Virus record (IMG/VR): IMGVR_UViG_3300009285_001154
Span: 1 to 41,372 of that record
Direction: 5' to 3' (one strand)
Length of the DNA stretch: 41,372 nt
Source: a virus
The translations under genes were made by a program, and so were the position numbers. Positions within the stretch are counted from its first letter, which is position 1. Every line of letters begins with the position of its first letter. The notes beneath the pieces are model-generated. The model did not search any database and was not told where the DNA came from. It was given only the letters and a program-made list of their open reading frames with translations. This document shows, piece after piece, positions 28,504 to 38,300 of this stretch.

Positions 28504-29232
28504 ATGGCAGCAATTGAACTAGGATCTACCCCGCTAGTATCTGACGCTAACCTCCGAGCATACTGGAAACTTGAGGATGTTAATGATTCAACGGCAAACG
28601 GATACAACCTAACCAATAATGGAAGTCTAAGTTTTGGTGCGGCACTTTTTAATAATGGTGCAGATTTGGGGAACCCAAACACCACAAAGTTTCTTAGTAC
28701 AACCAATGTTTTTGGAATTTCGACTGGGAGTAGGACCCTTTCATTTGGAGGTTGGTTTAAACTAAATGCCGAAATCTCAACCTCACAGTTTGATATGGCC
28801 GCCAAAAGAATTGATATTGATGGTACGAATCGAGGTGTTTACTATCTTGTTTATGAGTATAATGCAGGTACTCGTAGATTTAATGTTGGGTATTATGATG
28901 GGACAAACAATAACGCTTATTATGACGTTACCCTTGGAACTACCTGGCATCATATCTTTATTACCTCGGATAATACTGGTTGGATCTTTTATTTAGATGG
29001 TGTTTCTAGGATAACGGGAACCACCGCCGCTACCTCTACCTGGGCAGTAGATACCTCTTTCTGGCTGGGTTATGGAGGGTCGGCTGCCTACTGGACTCCA
29101 GGTATTTATGATGATTGGTCTTTCTTCAGTAGAAAATTGGCAGATACGGAAGTATCTAATCTTTATAATGGAACTTGGCCAATTATTGGCAGATCACACA
29201 TGACCCCCAACACCTCATTCTGGGGCGCTTGA
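28504..29232 (+). CDS. LamG/concanavalin A-like lectin-domain protein
   Basis: 242 residues. YWKLEDVNDSTANGYNLTNNGS, FGGWFKL, WHHIFITSDNTGWIFYLDGV and the IYDDWSFFSRKLADTEVSNLY end motif are the hallmarks of LamG_3 domains, which bind carbohydrates. In a tail region this is a likely receptor-binding or capsid-decoration adhesin. The start has only TAA-AAT-ATG, without a Shine-Dalgarno. Confidence 0.85.
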   Translation: MAAIELGSTPLVSDANLRAYWKLEDVNDSTANGYNLTNNGSLSFGAALFNNGADLGNPNTTKFLSTTNVFGISTGSRTLSFGGWFKLNAEISTSQFDMAAKRIDIDGTNRGVYYLVYEYNAGTRRFNVGYYDGTNNNAYYDVTLGTTWHHIFITSDNTGWIFYLDGVSRITGTTAATSTWAVDTSFWLGYGGSAAYWTPGIYDDWSFFSRKLADTEVSNLYNGTWPIIGRSHMTPNTSFWGA

Positions 29233-29257
29233 TTTTATTTCTTAATAAGTATAAGAT
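29229..29257 (+). promoter_or_regulatory. promoter upstream of the 29330 gene
   Basis: -35 TTGATT (29229-29234), 17-bp spacer, -10 TAAGAT (29252-29257), followed by the same TTATCCAAA as at 26858. It begins inside the last codons of the lectin gene. Predicted start near 29264. Confidence 0.55.
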
Positions 29258-29289
29258 TATCCAAACGACTATCACTTTAGAATAAAGGA

Positions 29290-29323
29290 AGTCCGAAATA
29301 CTTATTGTATCTCGGGCTTTTTT
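29290..29323 (+). terminator. terminator-like hairpin before the ATG at 29330
   Basis: Stem 29290-29301 with 29307-29318 (one A-C mismatch and one G-T pair), loop TTATT, then six T ending at 29323. AAAGGA (29284-29289) sits at the 5' foot of the stem and the ATG follows at 29330. Third example of the same arrangement in the window. Confidence 0.7.
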
Positions 29324-29329
29324 GGTATT

Positions 29330-29524
29330 ATGGCAGACCAAACTTTAACCACGCAACAGAAAGTAATTATCCTTCAGAAGAATTTATCTAGTACCAAAAT
29401 ACACCTTGACGATTTGTTGTTTGAAAAGTTTGGATCTAACAGACAATCTGAAATACTTGGAATTATCGGAAACAAAGGTCAAGGGTTTGAAAAAACTCTT
29501 AACGATTATTTATTAAGTTTATAA
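29330..29524 (+). CDS. small helical tail-region protein
   Basis: 64 residues, helical (TLTTQQKVIILQKNLSSTKI, LLFEKFGSNRQSEILGIIG). No recognised family. Located between a lectin gene and a beta-rich structural protein. No Shine-Dalgarno beyond the hairpin. Confidence 0.6.
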   Translation: MADQTLTTQQKVIILQKNLSSTKIHLDDLLFEKFGSNRQSEILGIIGNKGQGFEKTLNDYLLSL

Positions 29525-29534
29525 GGAGGCCAAC

Positions 29535-29879
29535 ATGGCTTACGTAAGAAACCTAGACGCTGATTCAGGCGCAAACTTTATCGGGGATGACTCTTCCCCC
29601 ACATTATCAATGTCCAACACTGTAGGGCCAGCCCTAGAGGTGGTGGCCAAGGGTACGGCTAATGCCAGTATCTCTGGACTTAAGCTGACCAGTTCAGTGG
29701 CTAGTGAAGCTGTTTTACAGCTTGGCGGGACTTCATTCGTCTCAGCAGTAACTATTAAATTTATAACTGGCGGAGTGGCTGGTAGTGGCGCAATCCGCGT
29801 TGCTCTAACTGACGGAACTTTTGGCTGGATTCCAGTTCTACCTGACGCAGCAGTAACAGCAGCAGCTAAAGCGGCTTAA
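29535..29879 (+). CDS. small beta-rich virion protein
   Basis: 114 residues rich in A, G, S, T and V with alternating strands (ALEVVAKGTANASISGLKLTS, AVTIKFITGGVAGSGAIRVALTDG, FGWIPVLPDA), typical of decoration or short fibre proteins. Strong AAGGAGG ribosome-binding site, so high expression is expected, in keeping with a structural protein. Ends with an alanine-rich helix. Confidence 0.65.
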   Translation: MAYVRNLDADSGANFIGDDSSPTLSMSNTVGPALEVVAKGTANASISGLKLTSSVASEAVLQLGGTSFVSAVTIKFITGGVAGSGAIRVALTDGTFGWIPVLPDAAVTAAAKAA

Positions 29880-29883
29880 TAAT

Positions 29884-30573
29884 ATGAGTACAACAGTAGA
29901 TCAAATCCAATCTCGTGTAGCTGGTTTTGTTGATCAGGATCAGGATACGGCGAACATTGAGGCTACTGACTATGCACTTAGGTTAAATTATATAAATCGT
30001 CGGGAGCGAACGTGGAGTGAAATTGGGAAATGGCAATCCTTAGTTAAAGAATATAACACTTTAACAAGTACCATCTCCGGAAATTGCTCCATATCGCTCC
30101 CTTCTGATTTTAGATCCCTGGCAATCCTGCCACAAATATCTTTCGATGGGACTCAAACTTTAGAATTCCAAGACATCCGACCTCAAGATGAATCTAAGTT
30201 TGATCCTAGAACCTCCGCTTACGTTAAACTAATGGGCAACCCCGCAAATGGGTATGTAATGAGGGTTAACCCTCCAGTAACTAGCGGTCAACTAGCTTCC
30301 GGTGCTTCGATTAAAATTGTCTATTACTCGACCCCCGCCTCACTTTTGTCGCCCTCAGATATAACAGCCTGTCCCAATCCTGAGTACCTAGTCCAAGGAG
30401 TGATCGCTGACGTGTGGGAATCTAAAGAAGATCCACGCTATCAAAACGCTAAGTCTGAAGCTAATACTTTACTCCAAAACATGATCGAATTTGAGAGCAC
30501 CCCAAGTGAAAGGTCTTATTCTGCTGAAGTCCACACCGTAGAACAGAGAAACAATTTTAGATGGGGGCGGTAA
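29884..30573 (+). CDS. head-to-tail adaptor protein, gp4-like
   Basis: 229 residues. The pattern of a short helical N terminus (VDQIQSRVAGFVDQDQDTANIEATDYALRLNYINRRER), a beta-rich middle (NCSISLPSDFRSLAIL, IKIVYYSTPASLL) and a C-terminal helix (PRYQNAKSEANTLLQNMIEFE) matches adaptor proteins that cap the portal in podoviruses. It lies directly before the propeller-type tail gene, the usual order. Confidence 0.72.
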   Translation: MSTTVDQIQSRVAGFVDQDQDTANIEATDYALRLNYINRRERTWSEIGKWQSLVKEYNTLTSTISGNCSISLPSDFRSLAILPQISFDGTQTLEFQDIRPQDESKFDPRTSAYVKLMGNPANGYVMRVNPPVTSGQLASGASIKIVYYSTPASLLSPSDITACPNPEYLVQGVIADVWESKEDPRYQNAKSEANTLLQNMIEFESTPSERSYSAEVHTVEQRNNFRWGR

Positions 30574-30574
30574 G

Positions 30575-32509
30575 ATGGCCTACCTCTATACTAGAATATC
30601 ACCACTTAAACCCTCAAAAGACGTAGACCTTACCTGGGACTCATTTCGTAAAGGACTAAACACCCTACTTAAAGAAACTGAGGTTGGTAAAGATGAACTT
30701 GTCCAAGCGGACAACTTAATTCTAATAGGTAAGGGAGTCCCGACTAAAAGGTGGGGAACCGCCTTGTATTTTCTTGCAAACGCTACGGGTAGTGTTAGGG
30801 GGATCAGGGGATTCTATCAAGCTGATGGTACTAATCAATTATTAGCAGTCACAGACCAAGGTCTGCTAACCAAACAGTCGGGAGCTTCGTATGCGGTTTT
30901 GACTGGAGCCTCTTGGGCTTCTGGGTATAACGTTAACATGGAACAGCTTGGAAATAATATGTATATCGTAAACGGACAGCGAGAGTTGGTTCGTTACTCT
31001 AATCCAACCCTAACCTCGTTCCCCACAATCTCAACCCCTACAAACACATTCGCAACTGGAATATCTGGAGTATCCGGGACTAACACTTTGGGGTATCGAG
31101 TATCAGCTATCGGTAAAGTGGGGGAAACCTTAGCTACTTCTGCCTATGCGCTAGGAAGTCAACCCGCTACTCCCGAGGAGGGAACTGTTAAAGTTACCTG
31201 GACTGCAACCTCCGCAGCCTCAGGGGATCTCCTGGGATATAACATTTATGGTCGAGCCCTTGGAGATGAGCGATTCTTAGGCTCTGTAGACCAGTTTACA
31301 ACTACTTATATTGATAATGGGGCGGCTACGCCATCTGAGTTTACTTATCCTCCCACGGCCGATTCTACGGGCGGGGTTAAAGCTAAATATATTAAACGCT
31401 TCCAAGACCGCCTGGTGTATGCGGGAATTTCAGGAGAGCCAAGTAAAGTAGTAATTTCTGGTCGCTGGCCCAATCAAGAGAAGAATGATGTGTCTTATGG
31501 TGGAAATATCTGTATTATCGAGCCTGACGCTGGAGACAACATTACCGGGCTTGAGGTGTTTGAGCAGAGGATTATCGTATTTAAACAGCGAAGCATTTGG
31601 CAGATTACCTTAACCGGTGCTCAAGCGGGGAACTTCTTTATTTGGACCCCAGAACTACAACTCATTACTAGATCACACGGTTGTATCGCTCCTCGTTCGC
31701 TGATGGCGGTAGAGAATGACGTGTTCTTCTTAACTCGTCGAGGAGTGTATGCACTAGGTTACGAACCTAACGTTCTAGTTGTTCTAAGGACTAACGAAAT
31801 ATCCGCTCGTATCCGTCCGTTCTTTGACTCCTTGAGTCCCGATCAACTGATGGGAGCCACGGCTTTCTATCATGACTTTAAATATGGGATCTCTTTCCCT
31901 GGTAAAAATAAAACCGTTGTCTATGACCGAGAAAGAATGGCCTGGATGGGGCCATGGAATCTTGATGCCAATGTTTATGAATCTTACTTTGACTCATCAG
32001 ATCAGGAACATCTTTTGTACGGGGACAACTCTAATCCTAACGTTGTTGAGTATTCTTCTGACTACGGGGATGACCAGGGGACGGCCATCGCTACTATTTT
32101 AAGAACTAAAAAGGATGACTTTGGGGACTGGACTAAATTCAAAAACTTAAGAACGGTTCAGACTGAGTTTCGTAACGTCTCGGGAACCGTGAATGTAGAC
32201 ATCCGTTTACAAACGCGTGACGGGCAAGTAACGACAACTAAGTCATTTAACATCTCCCCCGCCTCAAGTAACGCAGGTTGGGCTTCGTTCTTATGGGGAG
32301 ACGCTTTATGGGGTGACTCCCCGGAACCAGGGGCATCCTCAGATGTTAATGAAATTTACCGCAGGGCAGAACTAGGAGGGAAAACAACTAGGTCTATTCA
32401 GGTTATAATCTCTACATCTAATCGAAATGACAATTATGAATTATTATCTATTCGCTCAACAGCAAACATGCAAGGACGCGGTATCTTACCAGCATCCGAA
32501 AGGGTTTAA
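30575..32509 (+). CDS. tail hub/stabilisation protein with beta-propeller repeats
   Basis: 644 residues. WDSFRKGLNTLLKETEVGKDELVQADNLILIGKGVPTKRWG at the start, followed by blades such as GIRGFYQADGTNQLLAVTDQGL and RLVYAGISGEPSKVVISGRWP, matches the P22 gp10/T7 gp12-like tail stabilisation family that follows the adaptor in podoviruses. A fibronectin-like insert (TNTLGYRVSAIGKVGETLAT) is present near 155-220. It plugs the tail tube exit. Starts one base after the previous stop without a Shine-Dalgarno. Confidence 0.78.
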   Translation: MAYLYTRISPLKPSKDVDLTWDSFRKGLNTLLKETEVGKDELVQADNLILIGKGVPTKRWGTALYFLANATGSVRGIRGFYQADGTNQLLAVTDQGLLTKQSGASYAVLTGASWASGYNVNMEQLGNNMYIVNGQRELVRYSNPTLTSFPTISTPTNTFATGISGVSGTNTLGYRVSAIGKVGETLATSAYALGSQPATPEEGTVKVTWTATSAASGDLLGYNIYGRALGDERFLGSVDQFTTTYIDNGAATPSEFTYPPTADSTGGVKAKYIKRFQDRLVYAGISGEPSKVVISGRWPNQEKNDVSYGGNICIIEPDAGDNITGLEVFEQRIIVFKQRSIWQITLTGAQAGNFFIWTPELQLITRSHGCIAPRSLMAVENDVFFLTRRGVYALGYEPNVLVVLRTNEISARIRPFFDSLSPDQLMGATAFYHDFKYGISFPGKNKTVVYDRERMAWMGPWNLDANVYESYFDSSDQEHLLYGDNSNPNVVEYSSDYGDDQGTAIATILRTKKDDFGDWTKFKNLRTVQTEFRNVSGTVNVDIRLQTRDGQVTTTKSFNISPASSNAGWASFLWGDALWGDSPEPGASSDVNEIYRRAELGGKTTRSIQVIISTSNRNDNYELLSIRSTANMQGRGILPASERV

Positions 32510-32511
32510 AT

Positions 32512-33333
32512 ATGGCACAAGCACTCTACAAAGCTCCAGGTGTTAACTTTGGTAGCACCTCACTTAACGGAAACATCAACGATACTGTTGATACTATTAC
32601 GCTAAGTTCTACAACTAACCTCAAGAGTCCGGGTTATCTAGTAATTAACCGTCAGAACTCTCTACAGGAAAACACCCCCAACGCTCGCGAGGTGGTTAAA
32701 TACACGGGAATTGCGGGCAATGATGTAACCGGAGTTACCCGCGCAGCTGACGGATCTACCGCCAGATCACATTCAGACGGAGCTTTGGTTGAGCCCGTCT
32801 TGACAACGGGGATGTGGAATGACCAGCAGGATTTTTTGGCGGTCTCACTCTCAACGGTTGATGGAACGCTTCGCCCCCAGTCGACAGCAACGATTACTAA
32901 CATGTTCGGCAATCTGTACGCCTCGACTATCACCGTTGCAGATCTGTCAGTCACAAGTTCTCTCTTTGCTTCGGGAGCCTCGATCTCGGGGAACTTCCCA
33001 CTAAACCCAGTGTTCTCGTTTGTAGGATCATTATCAGGGGCCACAGTTTCTCCTCAGACTGCTCTCTCAATGCCACACGCAGGATCGTTTAAATGGTTCT
33101 CAGTTATGACAAGAACCGTAGCCTCTGGGGCTTCAGCGATCATCGATATTAACATTAACGGATCGTCAATCTTTGACGCGGGGACTAGGCCAGCAATTGC
33201 AGGAGGGGGGACGTTTGTCTCTACAGCCTCAATCGCCACCAAGAACTTCGCCGCAGGATCACGCCTGACCTGGGACTTTGACGGAGCCGCACCCGTACAC
33301 ATCACCGACTTTACAATTCAGGGGAGGTCGTAA
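32512..33333 (+). CDS. beta-rich tail protein
   Basis: 273 residues. The first third has the phrase DTITLSSTTNLKSPGYLVIN, VVKYTGI, GVTRAADGSTARSHSDGALV, common in phage tail or baseplate-associated proteins that recognise a spike. The remainder is strands of S, T and A with a C-terminal domain (FKWFSVMTRTVASGASAIIDININGSS). Likely fibre or spike-attachment protein. Confidence 0.65.
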   Translation: MAQALYKAPGVNFGSTSLNGNINDTVDTITLSSTTNLKSPGYLVINRQNSLQENTPNAREVVKYTGIAGNDVTGVTRAADGSTARSHSDGALVEPVLTTGMWNDQQDFLAVSLSTVDGTLRPQSTATITNMFGNLYASTITVADLSVTSSLFASGASISGNFPLNPVFSFVGSLSGATVSPQTALSMPHAGSFKWFSVMTRTVASGASAIIDININGSSIFDAGTRPAIAGGGTFVSTASIATKNFAAGSRLTWDFDGAAPVHITDFTIQGRS

Positions 33334-33971
33334 TGGCTATTACTCTTGACTCATCCAACGACGGGACGGGAGGAACCGCCTCGTCGTTTACTTATGCCCA
33401 CAACTGTACTGGGACTAATTTAGGTTTATTTGTTGTTATCCGTGGTGGTGGTGGAGAGGGCGATAGGGTGACTGGTGTTACATATGCGGGAGCAGCCATG
33501 ACAAGGCTCCAATACTACAACCCAGGAGGAGAAGGAATATATGTTTACTACAAAATTGCCCCCGCAACTGGATCAAATAATGTTGTTGTCACTTGCTCTG
33601 CTTCATCTTTTATACAGGTGGGAAGTATCTCCTATAGGGGAGTAAACCAAACCACTCTTACCGAAGGGTTAACTACAAATACAGCAACCGCAACAAGTAT
33701 AACTACCAATATTACCGTTTCTACTCGAAATTCCTGGACTGCCCTATTTTCTAAAAACGCCTCCGAAACAATCCTTGCGGGGACTGGATCAACTCTCAGG
33801 GTAAACGCTGGCTCAGAGGGAGCTAGAAGTGCCGACAGTAACGCCCCACTATCTACTGGATCTCAAAGTATGCAACTTACAGCCGCCGGATCTGCCGCTT
33901 GGTATGTAATTGCCTGGGCAATAGTTCCATTCCCAGAACCAACTAGCGGATCAATCGCTTACTTTATGTAA
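33333..33971 (+). CDS. beta-rich structural protein
   Basis: 212 residues, one-base overlap with the preceding gene. Rich in G, S, T, A, with a beta-sandwich-like pattern (GLFVVIRGGGG, GIYVYYKIAPATGSNNVVVTCS, SWTALFSKNASETILAG, AWYVIAWAIVPF). Similar sequences are seen as small capsid or tail decoration proteins in environmental phages. No motif indicates an enzyme. Confidence 0.6.
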   Translation: MAITLDSSNDGTGGTASSFTYAHNCTGTNLGLFVVIRGGGGEGDRVTGVTYAGAAMTRLQYYNPGGEGIYVYYKIAPATGSNNVVVTCSASSFIQVGSISYRGVNQTTLTEGLTTNTATATSITTNITVSTRNSWTALFSKNASETILAGTGSTLRVNAGSEGARSADSNAPLSTGSQSMQLTAAGSAAWYVIAWAIVPFPEPTSGSIAYFM

Positions 33972-33974
33972 CTT

Positions 33975-34082
33975 ATGAAACTAATTAGAAGAATAAAAAC
34001 AACCTACCGTACCTGGACCAAGGTCTTCAACAAGTGGTACACAAAAGTGGTCTCCACCAAAAATGGGAAGGCTAAAAAATAA
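33975..34082 (+). CDS. 35-residue basic peptide
   Basis: Small ORF, MKLIRRIKTTYRTWTKVF and onwards, strongly basic (more than one third K or R) and helical. No Shine-Dalgarno; begins 4 bases after the previous stop. It could be an internal virion peptide; evidence is limited to length and composition. Confidence 0.35.
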   Translation: MKLIRRIKTTYRTWTKVFNKWYTKVVSTKNGKAKK

Positions 34083-34083
34083 T

Positions 34084-34155
34084 ATGATGAACAAAAATAC
34101 AACCATTAAATTTATTAACTTCATAGGAACAATTATAACCTATAAGTCAAATTAA
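34084..34155 (+). CDS. 23-residue peptide (doubtful)
   Basis: ATG-ATG start at a TAA-T-ATG junction with the previous small ORF, the same junction found at real genes elsewhere. The peptide MMNKNTTIKFINFIGTIITY is hydrophobic in the middle. It ends in TAAGGAGG, which supplies the ribosome-binding site of the next gene. Reported because of the junction pattern; little else supports it. Confidence 0.25.
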   Translation: MMNKNTTIKFINFIGTIITYKSN

Positions 34156-34164
34156 GGAGGATAT

Positions 34165-35316
34165 ATGGCACTAAGAACAGGCTCATGGGGAACGCCCGAA
34201 TTTGGAATCACTGAAAAGATCCAAAGCTTATTCGCGCCCCAAAAATCTTATACTTCATCTGGGGGGAGTAACTTGTTTAGCAGTTCTTCGGCAAACAATA
34301 CAACCACCTCAGTCCCCGTTCCCAACGCTTACTCATATCAGACCAGTTCTCCCGGTGTATCTCAACCAGTTACACAGCCATCTGGATCAATTCTCGGTGC
34401 ATCAACTAGCGGAGGGACGGATCAGCAACAACAAGCCCCCATGGAACCAGCTCCAGATGGAACTGAAATAAACTGGGATGAGATCTATGCTCCAGCTTTT
34501 GACGCACTTAACCAGGCAGAGCAAGGACTTCAATCAAGCTACCAAGCTGGACTAGGTGAAGCAACAAGCGGAACCGCCTCCCGGAAAGCTAACCTAGCTT
34601 CCGAAGAACAAGCTCGTATGGAAAACTTTGGTCAACAAAGAACTGGTGAAACCAAGCGCACCGAAGGAGCTATCTCAGAAGCCCGCAGAATGGCCTCACA
34701 GCTCTTACAAGGACTTCAGAGCCAGTATGGTGGATCAACTGGGACAGGCGCCTTTAGAGGCGAGCAGATTGGCGCAGCCGCTACTCAGAACATAGCTGGG
34801 AATCGCGCGGCACTCCAAACTGCTCTAACAGGAATTGCTAGCTCAGAAACGGCCCTGCAACAGAAAGTCCTACAACTTCAGAACGAAGAAGATCGTGGAC
34901 TAGAACAAGCCAAGCTCCAACTGAGAGCTAACCTTGATCGTGAACTAGGGGCTATTGCTTCAGAGCGAGGAAAGTTGAGTGTTGATAAAGGACTACAGAG
35001 AGCTGATGCTCTGCAAAATTATCGTGCAGCTTTGGCTGATGTAGAAGCTAGAAACACTCAGTTCAAGCAACAGCTCTATGTCCAGGCTCAACAGCAAGCA
35101 CAAAAACTAAGCACGCTTAAGCAGTCTGCTCAGGAGAAATATAGTGCTAACCTGAAAGCCGCCAACCTAACCAACGGTCAACAGATCACGGTAGGAAACA
35201 AGGTGTATCAACCAATGCCTACATCGAGTGGAGACATCCAATACCTTGAAGGGTCTGTTAACCAAGTAGAGGGAGACTATGATGGAGACGGAGTTCCAGA
35301 CTACTTAAACGGGTAA
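34165..35316 (+). CDS. internal virion / ejection-type coiled-coil protein
   Basis: 383 residues. A low-complexity N terminus rich in S, Q, T and P (1-100), then a long alanine- and glutamine-rich coiled coil (about 110-325), then a short C-terminal domain ending DYDGDGVPDYLNG, a calcium-loop (DxDxDGxxD) of the type in thrombospondin-3 or dockerin repeats. Composition and position before a 1039-residue internal protein fit an ejection protein. Strong AAGGAGG before the ATG. Confidence 0.65.
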   Translation: MALRTGSWGTPEFGITEKIQSLFAPQKSYTSSGGSNLFSSSSANNTTTSVPVPNAYSYQTSSPGVSQPVTQPSGSILGASTSGGTDQQQQAPMEPAPDGTEINWDEIYAPAFDALNQAEQGLQSSYQAGLGEATSGTASRKANLASEEQARMENFGQQRTGETKRTEGAISEARRMASQLLQGLQSQYGGSTGTGAFRGEQIGAAATQNIAGNRAALQTALTGIASSETALQQKVLQLQNEEDRGLEQAKLQLRANLDRELGAIASERGKLSVDKGLQRADALQNYRAALADVEARNTQFKQQLYVQAQQQAQKLSTLKQSAQEKYSANLKAANLTNGQQITVGNKVYQPMPTSSGDIQYLEGSVNQVEGDYDGDGVPDYLNG

Positions 35317-35326
35317 AAGGAGAATC

Positions 35327-38300
35327 ATGGGATTCATGGATGAGGTCAGAAAACAACTAGATATAATGAGACAAAAAGCTCAAGCGTCTAAGTTTGGGCA
35401 AACTTTAAGAACCCCCGTTGCCGTGAGTCCCGGAGTAGCTAGAACTGCTGCAAAGTTTGCGGGAGCTACCCCAGGCAGGATTGTGAGTCAGGGAATCCGA
35501 CAAAACGCGCCCCTATATAAGCAGGCAGCATCTGGGTTTACAGGATCATCAACTTTTGGGCTGGCTCCAAGTTTTGCCCCTGCTCCACAGGGACTGGCGC
35601 AAAAAGCAGCTTATGGTGTGGGGTTTGTTGGCGGACTTGTAAATCCACTTAATCCTGTGACTCGTGTAGCCGCAGGACTTAAAACACTCAAACCAGTCGA
35701 GACTGCTTTTAGAGCAGCACAGCGACCGCTGGGTAATGTGGCGGGTAAGCTCATATCTAAAGGTGGAGCTACTAAGTTATTGGGTAAAGGCGTTGCCAAT
35801 CTTTCACAAGGAATTCCACTGACCGCCGCCTATGCACTGGGGAAAATGGGAACAGGACAAAAGTATGAGGGAAAAGATCTGGCATTAGATACAGGATTTG
35901 ATTTAGCTGCTGGAGCTTTAATCCCTGGGGCCGGTGCGGCCATTCCTTTACTTGCAGGTCTATCTAAAAAGGTAGTTAATACCGAAATAAAGAACGCCCT
36001 TAAAAACGAACCAGGGATAAGGTCGTTAGTAGGACGGATAAAATCTATTGATAAATTACCGATTACAGATCAAATAAACCTAAGACCTAAATTATCTAAA
36101 CTACTTAAAGACATGCTTGATGAGGTAGCTCCAACTGTATCTAAAACCCTGTCTAAAATAGAAAAGACCAATCCCGATTTATGGGAGAAGCAAGCAGTTG
36201 CCGCACTAGAGGATCGCCTAATGACCGCCAAAGATCCTGTACTTAGTGCAGGACTACAAGCTAGAACCATGAAGAAACTAGACACCCCCAAGCTAGAAGT
36301 GGGGGGTGTTAAACAGGTGACACCAGAACTACCTCAACAGGCAATACAAACAACCAGTAAAGGAACAACCATCCCAGAATCAGTAATATCACAGCAACTA
36401 TCAAAGGGTGTCGATCAAGTAGATAATCTAAAAACTTCATCAGAGTCTATTTTATCACCAGTACAAAAAATAACCCAAGCTCTCCAAGAAGCTAAGCCTA
36501 TTCGTGGACAGCAAGAAGCTCTCTATGCCAAGGCTCGCTCTCAACAGGCTGCACGATTAGCTGGAGTAGGATCAAGCGTTAAGGGCGAGAAGGGGTACTT
36601 CGCACAACTAGGACAACTAAAAGGTCAACTTCCTAAAGCGCAGTTTGAAGGAGTAAGAAACAAGATTCAACAATCAGACATTGACGAACTGTTTAACGTG
36701 GTAGAAAACAAAGCAATATTCTCACCATTCGAAAAGGTAAACGCCAAGACAGCCCTATCTAAACTACTAGGATCAGAGGGTGGTCAAGTACCCACTAAGA
36801 GTGAACTATCTTTACTAGGAGAAGTATTCCCCCCAGAAATGATTGATGCAATCTTGTCTAACCGAACTAACTTCCAGAAATTGATGTCGATAGGTGGAAA
36901 CGTAATCAACATTCCAAGAGCCATGATGGCTACTGCTGACCTATCTGCTCCCCTAAGACAGGGAGTGTTCCTGGTTGGTAGACCCAAACAATGGGTTCCC
37001 GCTTTCAAAGATATGTTTAAGTACGCCTTTAGCGAGGACGCCTATAAGGGTCTAGCAGAACAAATCCAATCACGTCCAACCTATAAAGCCATGAGGCAAA
37101 ACAAGCTTGCCATTACGGATATGGGTCCCAACATGTCCAGCCGTGAGGAAGCCTTCATGTCCAACCTTCCAGAAAAGATCCCCATCTTTGGGTCAATAGC
37201 TAAAGGATCTAACCGTGCATACTCTGGGTTTCTTACTAAACTCAGGGCTGATGTGTTCGACGATCTCTATAAAAAAGCAGGAGAACAGGGGCTCTTAAAA
37301 GACAACCCCAAGGTAGCCGAAGACATAGCTAAGTTTGTGAACGCGGCAACAGGTAGAGGAACCCTGGGTGCTTTTGAGAAAGCTACTGAAATCCTAACCC
37401 AAACCGCCTTTGCTCCACGCCTCGTTGCCTCAAGAGTTCAACTACTTAATCCTATTTACTACGCCAAGCTAGATCCCTTCGTCCGCAAGGAAGCACTTAA
37501 ATCACTCCTAACATTTGTAGGTACTGGAGCTACTGTACTAGGACTAGCCAAGATGGGTGGGGCCGAGGTAAATGACAACCCAACCAACTCTGACTTTGGC
37601 AAAATCAAAGTGGGTAATACAAGATATGACATCTGGGGAGGATTCCAACAGTACGTTAAACTAGCATCACAGTTAGCCTCTGGCAAGATCACTAGCTCCA
37701 CAAGTGGGAAAGTAATGACGCTCGGTGAGGGCTACAAGCCCATGACCCGCAAGGATATTTTACTTAGATTCTTTGAGGGAAAAGAAAGCCCGGTGGCCTC
37801 GTTTATCACGGGACTGATGACAGGACAGAGTGGAACAGGAGAACCCTTAAATATCCCAGCAGAGACGATCTCCAGATTTATCCCGCTTCTAGTCCAAGAC
37901 TTATACGATCTTTATAACGAGTACGGTCCCAAGGGAATTGCCATGGGAATTCCCGGAGCGTTTGGTATCGGCTCGCAAACCTACGGGAAAACAGAGTTAG
38001 TATCAGGACAGAATAAAGTAGGACAACCAACTCAACAGATTAGACCAACGCAAGACTTGCCAACCAAACTAGCCGAGAAGGCGTTTGGTCAACGCCCACT
38101 AGGGTCTACAAGTTCGTGGAACGCCGAAGTCTGGCTAGATCAGTTTAAAAAGATGTCTAAAGAAGAAAAGACTGCGGCCTGGAAACAATTATCAACCAAC
38201 CCAGATCTTAAAAAGAAGGTCGAAGGTGTTGCTAAGGCTAGAGCCAAGGGGATCACAGTCCAAGATGAACAACTTAAACTTAAAGGTGTTGCTTCAGGAG

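Noticed and set aside
29324-29332. TGG-TATTAT as an additional leaderless promoter
   Set aside because: TATTAT overlaps the ATG at 29330, so transcription would start inside the gene.
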